Positions 50,089 through 61,451 of a stretch of 64,000 nucleotides of DNA are shown piece after piece. The translations under genes were made by a program, and so were the position numbers. The DNA is taken from contig CM106585.1 of the NCBI GenBank assembly GCA_048013815.1, positions 18,042,001 through 18,106,000 on the forward strand, read 5' to 3'. The notes under the pieces are model-generated. The model did no database searches. It was not told where the DNA came from and saw only the letters and a list, made by a program, of their open reading frames with translations. Source of the DNA: Setoptus koraiensis. Lineage: Eukaryota; Arthropoda. The stretch's first letter is position 1; each line of letters opens with the position of its first letter.

Positions 50089-52563
50089 ATCAAAATAGGT
50101 TAAACCAGATATACCCAAACACGCACACCCACACACAAACACACGTACACACACTCTTACTTTGAACACCTCACATTCTGAATACCTCACTCAAAACACT
50201 CACAAAACAATCACAACATTTGTAACGTTTTTCGTTTTGTGTCAAATGAAGGCTTGAAGAAATGGTGGTGCATTATCTAGAGCTCAGCCTCTTGAGTGTA
50301 ATAATAATACGGTTATTGATAGGACACTAACGAGCCTTGTATATCTGTATGTATACAAAATCTTGTTGGCTTATCATATGATATTACAATGTCACACCAA
50401 ATGAAACAGAATGACACCTCAAAATATCGTATATCAATGTATATAGTGTAATTAGGTGTAAATAAGTTGAGAGAGGATATTCTATTTACCTCACTATTAT
50501 TAGTCACTCATATTATATTATACTCTTGCTGCACCAACCAAGCAACCAAAACCTGTACCAAATGAGAACCAATCATCGCACTACATACCAGTTGATGATC
50601 AATTGATCGAAAAATACTATTTTGATAGTCGATTGATCGAGTTGTCGTTAAACTAAACATCAGCTACAAGTCAGCCGCTTCATTACAAGGCACATCGCTC
50701 ACACTCACACCTACCTGTAGTTATATCCTTATTACAATCACTATTATAATTATTATCATTATTATGATTACCTGTTATCAAATTTTAAGATTTCACACGT
50801 ACACTATTACTACACACATACACATTATCCCTATACATAAACACAAACAAACACACACACACACACGTACACTCTCCTATATCCACTCTTATTCTAAAAC
50901 TCACTCACTTCATAATATAATCTATCTAATATAGTCGATACAAATTAGTCTTGATCGATACTTTATCAGCTCAATGTTTTTCTGTGATAGTTATCTAGTG
51001 TTACCTATCCGAAATCAAGCTTTTTTTTGTCTTCTAAACGTCGTTGTCCGAACTCACTGTATCAATTGACTCTAGCTGGGAGCTCAATTTTCTCTTTCTT
51101 TCTGTCACACTTTCTATATCTCGCTTGATTTCGTTATTCACGAGAATATGTCTTTGATTTGGTACACAGTTGATCACATATCGTCTTAGCCACTAATACT
51201 CCTACTACGGTCGGCACTATCGAGCAAAGTTTTAACCAACATGGAAATGTTGGTATATAGAGAAGCGCGCGATTTGTCAGCAAAGCACATATAAATTAGA
51301 TAGAATAGTCCAAAATAATCCTGATATTGGTATATAGAACCAGATATATTTTTCAGTTAATTAAATGGCACTAAACACAGTGGAAAACTTTTTTTCAAGC
51401 ATGTCCCTGCTCACTAATTAATCAACTACCATTATTAGTTTACAAATCCTTGTTTCACTTTGTTAGCTATTACCAATATCAAATCACTATAGTAGTGAGC
51501 TGATGTTACCATACATCAAACTAGGAAGGTACATTGCCCTGGTGCGAACCACACCAAGTATTTTTATTGTTTCAAGCATAATGATCCCTCTTTCGATGAA
51601 AAAAAAGTCACAATCTGCTAACGCCTTGCCCCATCATGACCATCATGCTTGCTTAAATTAATCCTCGCATTACCTCATCGGGGCATTACAATGCGAAGAT
51701 AGACCCATATTTTGCACTGTATGCTAGTCACACTGATACTAAGCATAAGAATTCTCATTCATCATCATCATCATATCATGATATCATTGATTACCTGACC
51801 TCATATCCTGACGCTACTTTCTACATTCTTCCTATTTTCTCATTATATCATCATCTTCCATAAAAAATCATAAAAACCCCTCAATCAAAATGCCAAATTT
51901 ACCGACTGAAACCACATATGAAAAAACCACTATTGATCTCAAATTATGCCTAATTTGTGATAAAAAAAAAATCATATCGAATCAATACATCCTCATGCTC
52001 CTCCAACTAACCACACACTTACACACACACACCAAACTATAAACCACCACCTACTTGTATCTTCTAAATGCTGATTTTATGATGCTTATATGACATGCAT
52101 TGTTAATCAATGTAATCCTGATTAACGATTATGGCGCGAATTCTTCGAACCATACGCACACTTCTATAAATTCACACTAAACAACCACATTCCTCGACTG
52201 ATCATATATCGTATTGCATCCAACTATTTACTGAACATGTATGAATGATTGTGAACTATGTGTCATATAAATCGAATCAAAACAATGGCATGAATGCGCT
52301 TCCATGAATATTCTTCCGAAACCAACCTGAACAAAATCAAAACAAAAAACCCCGACCGCCGCATTGACCATGAAACAAAATACCAACAATTATCATGATA
52401 ACCGCCGACAAATCTATCATTTGCTGCGACATTTCTCATTACCTGCCACCTATTATGTGATCGACACACACAAAACTGCATTTAACTTTTACTTGACGTA
52501 AAATTATACTTTTAACTGAACAATTATCATTGCTAAAAAACAAAAACGAAATTCCATGTGAAG
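50089..52563. other. PMCA intron 3, first part
   Basis: AT-rich sequence with scattered CA runs (50116-50152, 50850-50868, 52021-52032). No additional exon, gene or RNA gene is recognised. Spliced out when exon 4a is used. Confidence 0.6.
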
Positions 52564-53079
52564 CTTCGAGTTGTGCGCGCGTTTAGAAGTATTTTAGAGG
52601 ACCTAGAAGAGAAGAGAAGCACTCATAGTATTAATTGCCTTCGAACGTCGCGTAGTAATCCTGGTATTGGCCAGACAACAGGGCGTCCATTATCTGAGAT
52701 GGTGTGCATAAATGATGCCGATATTATAAATAATGCCGTTCATCATAATTTAAATAGTAGTACTAATTTATCAACTGCAACAAATACGTCGTACCATGTG
52801 ATAACTGGGCGTCAACAACAACAACAGCAACAAACACAACAACAACAACAACAATCCCATTTATACAGCAATACCTACAGCAATAATCACTCCTCAAACT
52901 CCACTTCAATGTTGCCTACATCAGCACCAAAGTCCTCTATATCAACAACATTTCTACCTACTTTCACAACAACAACAACCACTATAACATCCACATCGTC
53001 TGCATCGTTACCCCAGACTCAACCACAGTCCAGTCATGGCATCAACGATCAACAACAATATGGTCAGTTGATGCTCTGA
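52564..53079 (+). CDS. PMCA: PMCA alternative C-terminal exon 4a
   Basis: Begins after an AAG acceptor with LRVVRAFRSILEDLEEKRST, which completes the calmodulin-binding domain in phase 0 with exon 3 (compare vertebrate IRVVNAFRS). The acidic LEDLEEKR continuation is typical of insect-type PMCA tails as I recall them. It then becomes low complexity: a Gln run at 52812-52857, then Ser/Thr/Asn-rich sequence, ending YGQLML with TGA at 53077-53079. It adds 171 residues for a 1,312-residue isoform. The acceptor lacks a strong pyrimidine tract, so the exact 5' edge is the least certain point. A further splice inside the exon is possible. Confidence 0.8.
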   Translation, partial: LRVVRAFRSILEDLEEKRSTHSINCLRTSRSNPGIGQTTGRPLSEMVCINDADIINNAVHHNLNSSTNLSTATNTSYHVITGRQQQQQQQTQQQQQQSHLYSNTYSNNHSSNSTSMLPTSAPKSSISTTFLPTFTTTTTTITSTSSASLPQTQPQSSHGINDQQQYGQLML

Positions 53080-53263
53080 CACTGTGGCTAGGTGTGTTAA
53101 AATTGGGGCGGTGACATAAACGTATACCTGAAGTTACTGAGCGTGCGAGAAATGCATGCCCAAATACATACACCGACGAATGTTGAACGCATACGTGACA
53201 CCCTATCTAGAGCGGATGGTGTGAATGCGCGCGTGTTTGTAGCAGCCGAGAGACTAGTGAATT

Positions 53264-53269
53264 AATAAA
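53264..53269 (+). terminator. AATAAA poly(A) signal after exon 4a
   Basis: AATAAA 185 bp after the exon 4a stop. A second AATAAA lies near 53515-53520. Either would end the 4a transcript. Confidence 0.5.
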
Positions 53270-54495
53270 TTGTTATACACTACCACATATATACATATAT
53301 ATTATTATTATTATTATTAATTGTTAGGTTGGAGTTTACAAAAGTAACTCAAAGAAGAAGGTATAATGTTATTACTGTTGATAATTGTTATACACACTAC
53401 ACACACACATGTATACACTACTATTTAGGAAGGTGAGATGTGAGCATAATAGTGCTATTGATTGGTTGTACAAATAATGAAAAAAAAACAAAAGCTATAT
53501 TACTATTATTAGTGAATAAACAACTTTATAGATAAATAGTTAAAATTAATTAAATAATAATAGAGATTTATATATGTACATATATACATATACACCGTTA
53601 TATAATACATGCGCACATACCAGGTATATGGGGTTGTTCGAGAGCGATTAGTGATATCAATAGTTGTCAGTCATTGAGTGACACAGCAGCATTATATTTA
53701 TAGGAGGACAGAGCGAGTGAGTGAAGTGGCTTTATTTTACAACCTGCTCTTCACATGCGACATTTACAACAATCATCAGTTCACAAGCAAGCGCCCACCA
53801 TGCCCAGTACACGCAACTTGAACCTCGGCAAGCATTTGTATTTTGTCCTTGGAAACACAAACAAACAAACCAACGAACACAGCGCGCGCTTCGACGGATA
53901 CGGGGCCCCTCTACAGCGAGCGAGCTAGCGAGAGCAGATTTTCCAAAAACACGGCGAAATTCTCTGTGCAAACTGAACTATTCTGTCGGGACTTGCGTTT
54001 TTTTTTTGTGTCCTCTCTCTCTCGCGAAATAGCGATGAACAACACAGTATTAGTATATTACTATACCGTTGTAACGACATTTATTAGATCTATTGCTGGA
54101 GCGCTCGACTCGTCAATGAACTTGAATGGGGCGCGCTTAGTTGGCTGTGTGCAGTAGTGAAAGGAAGAGAGAGAAATGCCGCTGACAAGCCAGTTAGTAG
54201 TAGAGTAGAGGCATCGAATTTATTCTGCCTCGCACACAATGCTTGTTGTTGTGACGTTGTTGATGATGTGATTTACCTTGTTCGTGGCATTTTATTTATT
54301 TCAGGTTTATGGTCGGTCTCGTTTCGTTTTTATTTGCCGAAACATATTACAGTCATCATAGTTTTATAATGGCGCTGTTGAATAATCTCTGTGGCGTCAT
54401 AAACTGACTTGGCTGCCGCATCCGAGAGCCCCGCCAGTGCCTGCTGTCCGGCCGGCCGCTCGCCCGAATGGCTGGCTGACTGACTGACTGACCTT

Positions 54496-54565
54496 CTATT
54501 ATGTAATAGTTATTATGTAATAGTTGTTACGCAGTAGTTGTTATGTAATAGTTATTATGTAGCAG
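54496..54565. repeat. 14-bp minisatellite of TTATGTAA-type sites, five copies
   Basis: Five contiguous 14-bp units of the form CTATTATGTAATAG. Three carry exact TTATGTAA (54499, 54513, 54541), one TTACGCAG and one TTATGTAG. Each exact core fits the TTAYRTAA bZIP consensus, so the array doubles as a homotypic site cluster. Confidence 0.85.
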
Positions 54566-55529
54566 CGGCAACGTGTGTGTTGGCCATGGGCGACAAAGCG
54601 GCAAAGCGGCAAAGTGAAGCTTGGCCATTGTTGTTGTTTTTTTACTTCTGCACAATAAAAACAATCTATATAAGCAAATACGCATAATGCATGGCATAAA
54701 ACAACAAATACACATTGAGGTAGAGGTACAGAGAAATAATCCGCAACACACAAACACACACACACACACACTCTCATATCATTCTATTTGACTATACGTA
54801 CAGTATATGATATCTCGGATATATCCGCCAACTAAATCAACTCAAACGATCAAATCACTCAAACGAGACCTCTGTTCTTTTCCCCTGTCCTTCCTCATCG
54901 CCACCGATAGATGCGCAACGGAACGTTGCGCGACTGATTTCTGTCTTTCCTTCCCTTTCACCTTTCTCTCTACACACACTCACATACCCAAACACACACA
55001 CACACACACACACACCAACATTAAAACACAAGTCCCTGCTTGACGGATCCTTGGCCCTCCATTGACTCATCCTAACTATCGTTGACTACTAACCGAATAC
55101 ACACACACGCACACACACACCACGGGCAACAATAATCTGTTGCCGTCACCATCACTACCTCCGCTACCACCACCGCCACCGCCAGCACCACCAACCAACC
55201 ACCGCCACATATTTAATCATTTACTTGCTAGCGCTATGTCACTCGAACAAAAATGCACAAACACTTAATGCCACCACAATTACTACTACTGACATAATAC
55301 ATGAATATTTATTCTAAAACTCATGCGTACATGAAATACTCACACACGGTTCATAAATTCCACCCTATGTAATATATCTGCTGTCTGATCATAATAATAA
55401 TGTCCCCTAAATGATGGCACACACACACTCTCACTATAACACATACACACATTCACTCGCTCGGCCATGAATCAAAACCACTCCAATATCTATCTACCGA
55501 AAATGAATAAACAATGACCTTTATACAAA

Positions 55530-55646
55530 TGTGTGTCGGTGTGTGTGTGTGCGTTTGTGTGTCGCCTCTAAACTAAATGTGTTGCCTACATGTTACATAA
55601 CTTGGCCATTGTTTGACAAAACACTACCGAACTGACTTTGCACACA

Positions 55647-55677
<31 letters not shown>

Positions 55678-55678
55678 T
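55530..55678. repeat. Facing GT and CA microsatellites
   Basis: A GT run at 55530-55563 and a CA run at 55640-55678, about 75 bp apart and complementary. A further long CA run lies at 55832-55893. Confidence 0.85.
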
Positions 55679-57327
55679 CCATGAACACCGCTATGTACCA
55701 TCGACTGCTATGCACTCGTGAATATTCACACTTACACAACAATTGCACAAAAATTTTGACAAACGACAACAACTTTTGCAATTGCACATCATTATTCACC
55801 GATAAATTGACGCTCAAATTGGTACTGAACAACACACACACACACACACTCACACACACACATACAAACACATACACACACACGTACACACACGCTGAAC
55901 GAAACAACGTGATAACGGACACTTTCAAAATACTACACCTCCGATATGCCGACAATTAATGGAACGTGTCATTACCACCCAATAACTATTCACTCATGCA
56001 GTGGGACAGCTCATTCACGAGTCAGAGTCGAAAGGACCAAGCTGTAAGGAAACAACAACTACTACATAGCTATAGACGGGCGAAAAACAAGTAGCAACTT
56101 TGTACACACAACAGCATGCATTGTTGCGAAGCCGTCGGCCCGCAACCGAACGCTACATAGTTGCAACAGCACTCTCTCTCTCTCTCTCTCTCTCGACCCC
56201 TCTCTTCATGTTGCTGCCTCCGTTGTTGCTGTCGTGCTGCTGTTGTGCTGTTGCATCTAACATATCATCATCGCCATCATTGTCATACATACATACATGC
56301 ATAATGTGTGCAATATTATAAGTAGTTCAGTTCAAATTTAGATAGATTTAGATCAGAAGAGATGGTTCAAATAGTTGCCCGCCCGCCCGTTCGCTCGCTC
56401 GCTCGCTGGCTCGCGATGCTGCCTGCTCTTGCCTTGCAACTTTTCTATTATCATTATTAGTTTCTTTCGACCTCTGACGATTGCATCATGCCGACGCCGC
56501 CACTAGTATAGTCACCCAGAGATGGCTGCTGCTGCTGCTGCGGCGGCTGCCTCATAACGGGCGTGCGATAGCGAGAGAGCGAGAGAGAGCCAGTGGCATG
56601 CTCATAATGCACGCATGTGTCCCCCCCCCCATATGTTCAATTAACTTTAACCCTATTAAATGTGCGCTAAACTAGTGAATTCGATTGCGACTAGTGCTAA
56701 TGATGGCATGAACAATGACTCACTCCATTCAAGATTCAGTTTCAATGGCTTGCAAGTCATTATTATATTTTTATCATCATTGCAGTTGTTGCTGTTGCCT
56801 GTGAGCTCGTTTGGTTTGCCAGCTTGCTGACTTTCCATTTTGCTGACATGAAACAACAACAACAACAGCAGCGGCAACAATGGCCATCCGCCATTCGCTA
56901 TTTAATTAGGTGGCGTATGCATGAGTCATGCGAGTCATCTTGTAAGCAGCAACTTATATATACATATGACTGGCAAGGCACACACTAAATGATGCGTCTA
57001 GCAGTGTGCCAGTGTGGCGATGTAGCGGCCCAGTAGTGTTGTAGTGGATATTTGCAATACACAATGAAAGCATGATGCGGAAGAGGACGAGGTGACAATC
57101 GCATCATTGCTGCAGGTTGCTTGCGCACACGACAGCAAATAGCGACGCACAACAATAACGCTGGCTGGCCAACCAAGAGTGGCTGTCTGAGTGATATGAA
57201 TTATTGATTTGACTTTTGAAACTGTTTGCATCACCAGCTATTATTCTATATTATTGGAATTATCATTATAAACTAACTAACACTTATCATACCCATTACC
57301 TATCAAATTAACTCATACGTTGCATAG

Positions 57328-57462
57328 ATCCGAGTTGTGAACGCGTTCAGGAGCGGGGTAGACGGTCGCTTTGAGCTCAAATCGCAGCTATCCAGATCGC
57401 GCGAACTATTGCGCCAGATACAAGCCAACAGGCCACTGACGGTGTCGCTGGATCTAATGTAA
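57328..57462 (+). CDS. PMCA: PMCA alternative C-terminal exon 4b
   Basis: Follows a TTGCATAG acceptor and opens in phase 0 with IRVVNAFRSGVDGRFELKSQ, the canonical second half of the PMCA calmodulin-binding domain. It runs 44 codons to a TAA at 57460-57462, giving a 1,185-residue isoform with a short tail ending TVSLDLM. It lacks an initiator ATG. It is clearly paralogous to the start of exon 4a (RVV.AFRS at both the protein and DNA level). That points to duplicated, alternatively used exons at the position of vertebrate splice site C. A GTAAGC donor overlaps the stop (exon could end at 57458), so splicing onward to a further exon is an alternative outcome. Confidence 0.85.
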   Translation: MRVVNAFRSGVDGRFELKSQLSRSRELLRQIQANRPLTVSLDLM

Positions 57463-57717
57463 GCATACTCAGCTATATTATATATCTATACATACCCTAA
57501 TGAAGCGACCGATTGTTTTATTCATATTTGTTTGTTCATCATTGCAACCGGCAGCAACACTCAAAAGTGACCCACATGAGCTCGCAAATGGCGTCCTAAC
57601 GAATGGCACAAAGCCGCAAGCCAGCGACCACAAACAAGCGATGGTTGGATTCTTTTGGGCCGGTCAACGTGTCGCCTTGGTTGACTAGTCGATGACAATC
57701 CATATTGTACACGAGTA

Positions 57718-57723
57718 AATAAA
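57718..57723 (+). terminator. AATAAA poly(A) signal after exon 4b
   Basis: AATAAA 256 bp beyond the exon 4b stop, consistent with exon 4b being a terminal exon with a short 3' UTR. Confidence 0.5.
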
Positions 57724-58111
57724 GCTAGCATCATTGGTTTACCCCGGCGGCGCTAATTAATGATCAGTGCGCCGCGATAAGCGGCCTCCCACAACGACAG
57801 GCAACAACAGCGACGAGCACCAACAGCGACGAGCACCAACAGCGAAACAACAAGCACAACAATGGCACAAGCAATAAACAAGTTTCGACTATAGTATTGT
57901 AAAGTATATAATTAATTAGCACACATGTGAACGTGTAAACAAGATTGAATCACTCACCACCTAATATTGTACACACTTGTATTGATGAGCTCAAAGTTGG
58001 GGTAGACACCGCCACTAATCTAAAATATACACACTCGCCCGTATCAATGTACAGCTATACAATAGGTATCACAATCCATTGTTGTACCCGTACCGTTTTA
58101 TATAACATGTT

Positions 58112-58112
<1 letters not shown>

Positions 58113-58148
<36 letters not shown>

Positions 58149-58171
58149 ACACACACACACATACATACACA
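58113..58171. repeat. CA microsatellite
   Basis: An almost pure CA dinucleotide run with two interruptions. Confidence 0.9.
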
Positions 58172-59574
58172 AGTAGAGAGAGTGCCTGAACTATAGAAAC
58201 CATCTCAAGTGTTCAATTGTCAATAAGTTATCTTTTCCCCAATATACACTATATATACTTTACACTGTCTTTCCGCCGCTGTCTCGTGTCTATTTTGTGT
58301 CGGTGCAACCAATCAATCCGACAGGCAGCACAATCTTGCCAGTCTTTTTATCATTGCCTCATATTCTGCTGCCTCATAGCCACCGTGTGCAGCGGACGTG
58401 CCAGCCAAGTAGGCCAGCCCGATCTATTGATGGATGCCACACTTCACCCGACAATTCCCCGTGTGTCAGTGGCTGTACATAAGATAATCATCTCGAGCGA
58501 AAGTGTTTTTTACTGCTCTCTCTCTCTCGCTCGCTGTCCCTCTATTTGCTAGAATTTATTCAAATCGCGACTAACGCAAATGCGGCCGCTGATCCAATAT
58601 GTTTGGCCTACATCCACCAAGTCAAGTGTTTGTCTACTCTTTGTATACGCACCGAGAAAGCCAAGCACGCAATATAATCGATGTTCGACTGAAAAGCTCG
58701 CACTGCTCGCTAGCTGTCTGCAGCTTTGCCTTCAAAATGATTTGACCCCCGAGACTCGGGAGAATTGCGCACAACCTAGCACTACTAGGCTAGTGGTGTC
58801 TCCCAGTGAAAGGGAGCCTCTGTCGCTACATTCTACTCCCTTTCACCTCCGTCGCTCCCATGTGTTTGTCACGACGTCAGAGACCGTCGAGAGAGAATGC
58901 TCAAATTGAGTCTTATGCGCATAGCGACTCTACTTGGCGATTCTATACAAATTGTATATAAAGCCTTTATAACAAAGGTGAGTGTGTGTATCTATTTATA
59001 TATATATATATATATATAAAGAAAGAATATATGTATTTATATATATTCTGCGTATATATTACGTGAACGGAAGAATGTTCCAAGAAAGATAGGCTGCGAG
59101 GAACCAACGAAGCGATAGGCTCCGTGTAGCTATTGTCAAGAGCAGGTAAGCTCTCTCAGGTTGAGACTTATGTGCATTGGGGCTTATGTACGTAGCGAGT
59201 TTGAGGAGCAGTTACAAGTCAATCCAAGAACACAACACAAGTAACATATATATATATATATATATCAGTTTGATCGGAATGGATTGTTTTGTTCGCTGTC
59301 AAGTGCATTACCAACGCACGGCTAGCACTGGACCAGTGGCCTAGTGGCCACATGGCTAGTGTTAGATGTGCGCCCAAGCAGTTGCAACACTGCAGTGATC
59401 GCCTTTTTGAATTTGCAGCGACCAGACCTAATTATTACTTTGGAAAATCATCATCTTGTAGTTGGCTATTTTTTTTTCTATCTCGCGTTTTCTATCTCGC
59501 GTTTTCTATCGTTTCATATCGTTGCTTACATCTATGACATATGGAGATAAAGAGATAATTATTAGCTCTGTAAT

Positions 59575-59745
59575 GTGCGAGTGCCAATGAGAGAGGCTGC
59601 CGCTGCTCCAGCTGCGGCCTCCACCAGAGGACCCGTTGCCATTATAGGAGAGAAAACAATGGCAAGGTGATTATATGCCTAATACTGCCTACCAGGGCGC
59701 CCTGCAAAAAGAACTCTCCTAGGTCAAGCAGGGGATGCCCTAACA
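59575..59745. other. Structured GC-rich patch, candidate RNA or exon
   Basis: A compact 170-bp block in AT-rich surroundings with several self-complementary segments: TTGCCATT (59636-59643) with AATGGCAA (59658-59665); AGGAGAG (59646-59652) with CTCTCCT (59714-59720); CAGGGCGCCCTG (59693-59704); CCGC (59600-59603) with GCGG (59614-59617). It also has a short Ala-rich frame (ATG at 59588) ending near AAG/GTGATT. It matches no RNA family I can name. An exon of the neighbouring gene is the main alternative. Confidence 0.25.
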
Positions 59746-59776
59746 ATTCATTCTACTTCGTTCGTGTGTCTACATG

Positions 59777-59790
59777 AGTGTGTGTGTGTG

Positions 59791-59852
<62 letters not shown>

Positions 59853-59913
59853 TTCGTTAGCTACCACCACCCACACACACACACTCACAGACACACAGAC
59901 ACACAGACACACA

Positions 59914-59956
<43 letters not shown>

Positions 59957-59958
59957 GC
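59777..59958. repeat. Large facing GT / CA microsatellite pair
   Basis: A 71-bp GT run (59777-59847) followed after 23 bp by an 88-bp CA run (59871-59958). The two are reverse complements and could fold into one long hairpin. Open frames here are artefacts. Confidence 0.9.
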
Positions 59959-60202
59959 ACAAACACATATACACGAACAGGCAGCAATTTCGTTTAGTTT
60001 TTTTTCCTGTGGCAAGCGCACCAGCGAGCTTACATAACAAGCTGCTGCGTCAACTGTACCGCTGAGATTCGTTCGTTCTCTTTGGATGGCAGTTCGCTAT
60101 GTACCTCAGCGGCAGTAGTCGCAGTAAAAAACTGCCCAGTAGTGCATAGACTCTTTGAAGCCCTATGCGCTCAATGGGTGTACTAGTTGCAATAATGGGC
60201 GT

Positions 60203-60335
60203 CCACACACACACTCACATACACACTCACACACACACTCACACACACACACTCTCGCACACACACACACACCCACATATATACATATATTCGTGAGTGT
60301 GTGTGTGTGTGTGTGTGTGAGTGTGTGTGTGTGCG
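60203..60335. repeat. Second facing CA / GT microsatellite pair
   Basis: A CA run at 60203-60276 and a GT run at 60293-60335, with a short AT-rich spacer. Same arrangement as at 59777 but with the order reversed. Confidence 0.9.
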
Positions 60336-60603
60336 TATTTTTATATACGCACATACTATATGCTTATCGAGGCAATTTATTCGACGCTAGCGAGCTTGGT
60401 GTGCGCTGTGTGTCGCTGCTGCATAGCAAGCTGACGGCGGTGCTATCGGTGCAGCAGACTATAGTAGAGCTAGCGACTGCCTGTACAGTCAGGTTTCAAT
60501 ATTCGCACGTTCATTCGTTCGGCAACGACGTTCGATCATTGTTAAGTTCGCTAGACAGATTCGTCCGTTTCGAATCAGTCACATATTTCCTGTTATTATA
60601 TAG

Positions 60604-60740
60604 ACACCACCATTGTTACCATTATTACCATTATTATTATTACTATTATTATTAAAATTATTATTACTAATATTATTAATATTATTATTATTATTATTGT
60701 ATCGCTGCACAACTATCTCAAGTATTATTATTATTATTAC
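60604..60740. repeat. ATT trinucleotide array
   Basis: Imperfect ATT/TTA repeats over about 135 bp. Confidence 0.8.
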
Positions 60741-60800
60741 TATTATCATCAACGCAAATCAAAATTATTGTTAGAATTGTTTTTATTGTCTAGTATTATT

Positions 60801-60814
60801 GCACACACACACAC

Positions 60815-60870
<56 letters not shown>

Positions 60871-60894
60871 ACACTCACACACATACAAACACAC
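60801..60894. repeat. CA microsatellite
   Basis: A 94-bp CA run with few interruptions. Confidence 0.9.
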
Positions 60895-61308
60895 CAGCCC
60901 ACGTATCAAGTGCTTAGATTACTGTGTCGATATATAGCATAACCAACATTTTTACAAAATAGTATTAGTGGAAATAATTATTACCCTTGTTAACACAGGG
61001 GCACACGGCCGCCCCAAGACGAAAATTCAATTAGAAACTAAAATATAATAATAACAGCAGGCCCATTCTCTTTCGTATTCGAGGATGGAAACAAGATATT
61101 GCTGCACTTGCGACAGAACGAATTTTTCAATGCTGCTAATCAATTCAAACGTACAACAAACAGCTCAAAGTATACACAACATAACACAATTGAAACCACA
61201 CCAGCACATCCTATCGAATTCATCCGTGACCCTACTCAATTGAAAACATTGCATCTACACCTATATAAGTTGTGCACCTGAGCGCTCAAAATTGTCACCA
61301 TCTTGCAG

Positions 61309-61408
61309 AGCGGTGCGAATCATGCCGTCGACAGTCGAACAGTCATCACAACCTGGCCAGAACCACAAATTGAGCAGCAAACGAAACGAAAAACGAACCA
61401 CAATTTAG
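61309..61408 (+). CDS. Candidate PMCA terminal exon
   Basis: A good acceptor (CACCATCTTGCAG) ends at 61308. Joined to a 4b exon ending at 57458 (phase 2), the frame runs 33 more codons to TAG at 61406-61408 and ends RTTI, which fits a class I PDZ ligand; many PMCA b-type tails end in such a ligand. A second frame from the same acceptor is also open, ending GSSL at about 61437. ATTAAA at 61446-61451 would serve as the poly(A) signal. All of this is compatible with a terminal exon, but no family-specific sequence confirms it. Confidence 0.3.
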
Positions 61409-61445
61409 TTGTAATTATTACTGGATCATCACTGTGAACATCTGA

Positions 61446-61451
61446 ATTAAA
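61446..61451 (+). terminator. ATTAAA variant poly(A) signal
   Basis: ATTAAA 38 bp after the TAG of the candidate exon, followed by a T-rich stretch. Confidence 0.35.

Larger units (their letters stand above)
53270..57327. other. Intron or spacer between PMCA exons 4a and 4b
   Basis: AT-rich sequence with simple repeats, a short GC-rich patch (54400-54480), a 14-bp minisatellite (54496-54565), many CA/GT runs, and a CT run at 56171-56193. No exon is recognised between 53.3 and 57.3 kb. One GGGGCCCC lies at 53902-53909. Confidence 0.55.
57724..61308. other. Region between PMCA exon 4b and the second PMCA copy
   Basis: Mostly AT-rich with long CA/GT and ATT microsatellites. It contains an 11-bp inverted repeat (58806-58816 with 58836-58846), a TATATAAAG box near 58953 followed by CAAAG/GTGAGT, a structured GC-rich patch (59575-59745), and ATT arrays around 60604-60740. 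No protein-coding gene is recognised. Confidence 0.5.

Noticed and set aside
57500..57688. 62-codon frame with a signal-peptide-like start (MKRPIVLFIFVCSS)
   Set aside because: It lies between the stop of PMCA exon 4b and its AATAAA, so it is most simply 3' UTR. There is no support beyond a hydrophobic start.
58580..58909. 109-codon plus-strand frame
   Set aside because: No motif, and all three forward frames are nearly open over its end. It contains an inverted repeat instead of a coding signature.
59748..59987. Frames of Cys-Val or Thr-His repeats
   Set aside because: Pure translation of GT/CA microsatellites.
61099..61281. 60-codon frame just before the candidate PMCA terminal exon
   Set aside because: Thr/His/Leu-rich without motif, and it ends before the acceptor. 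I could not connect it to PMCA or any family.
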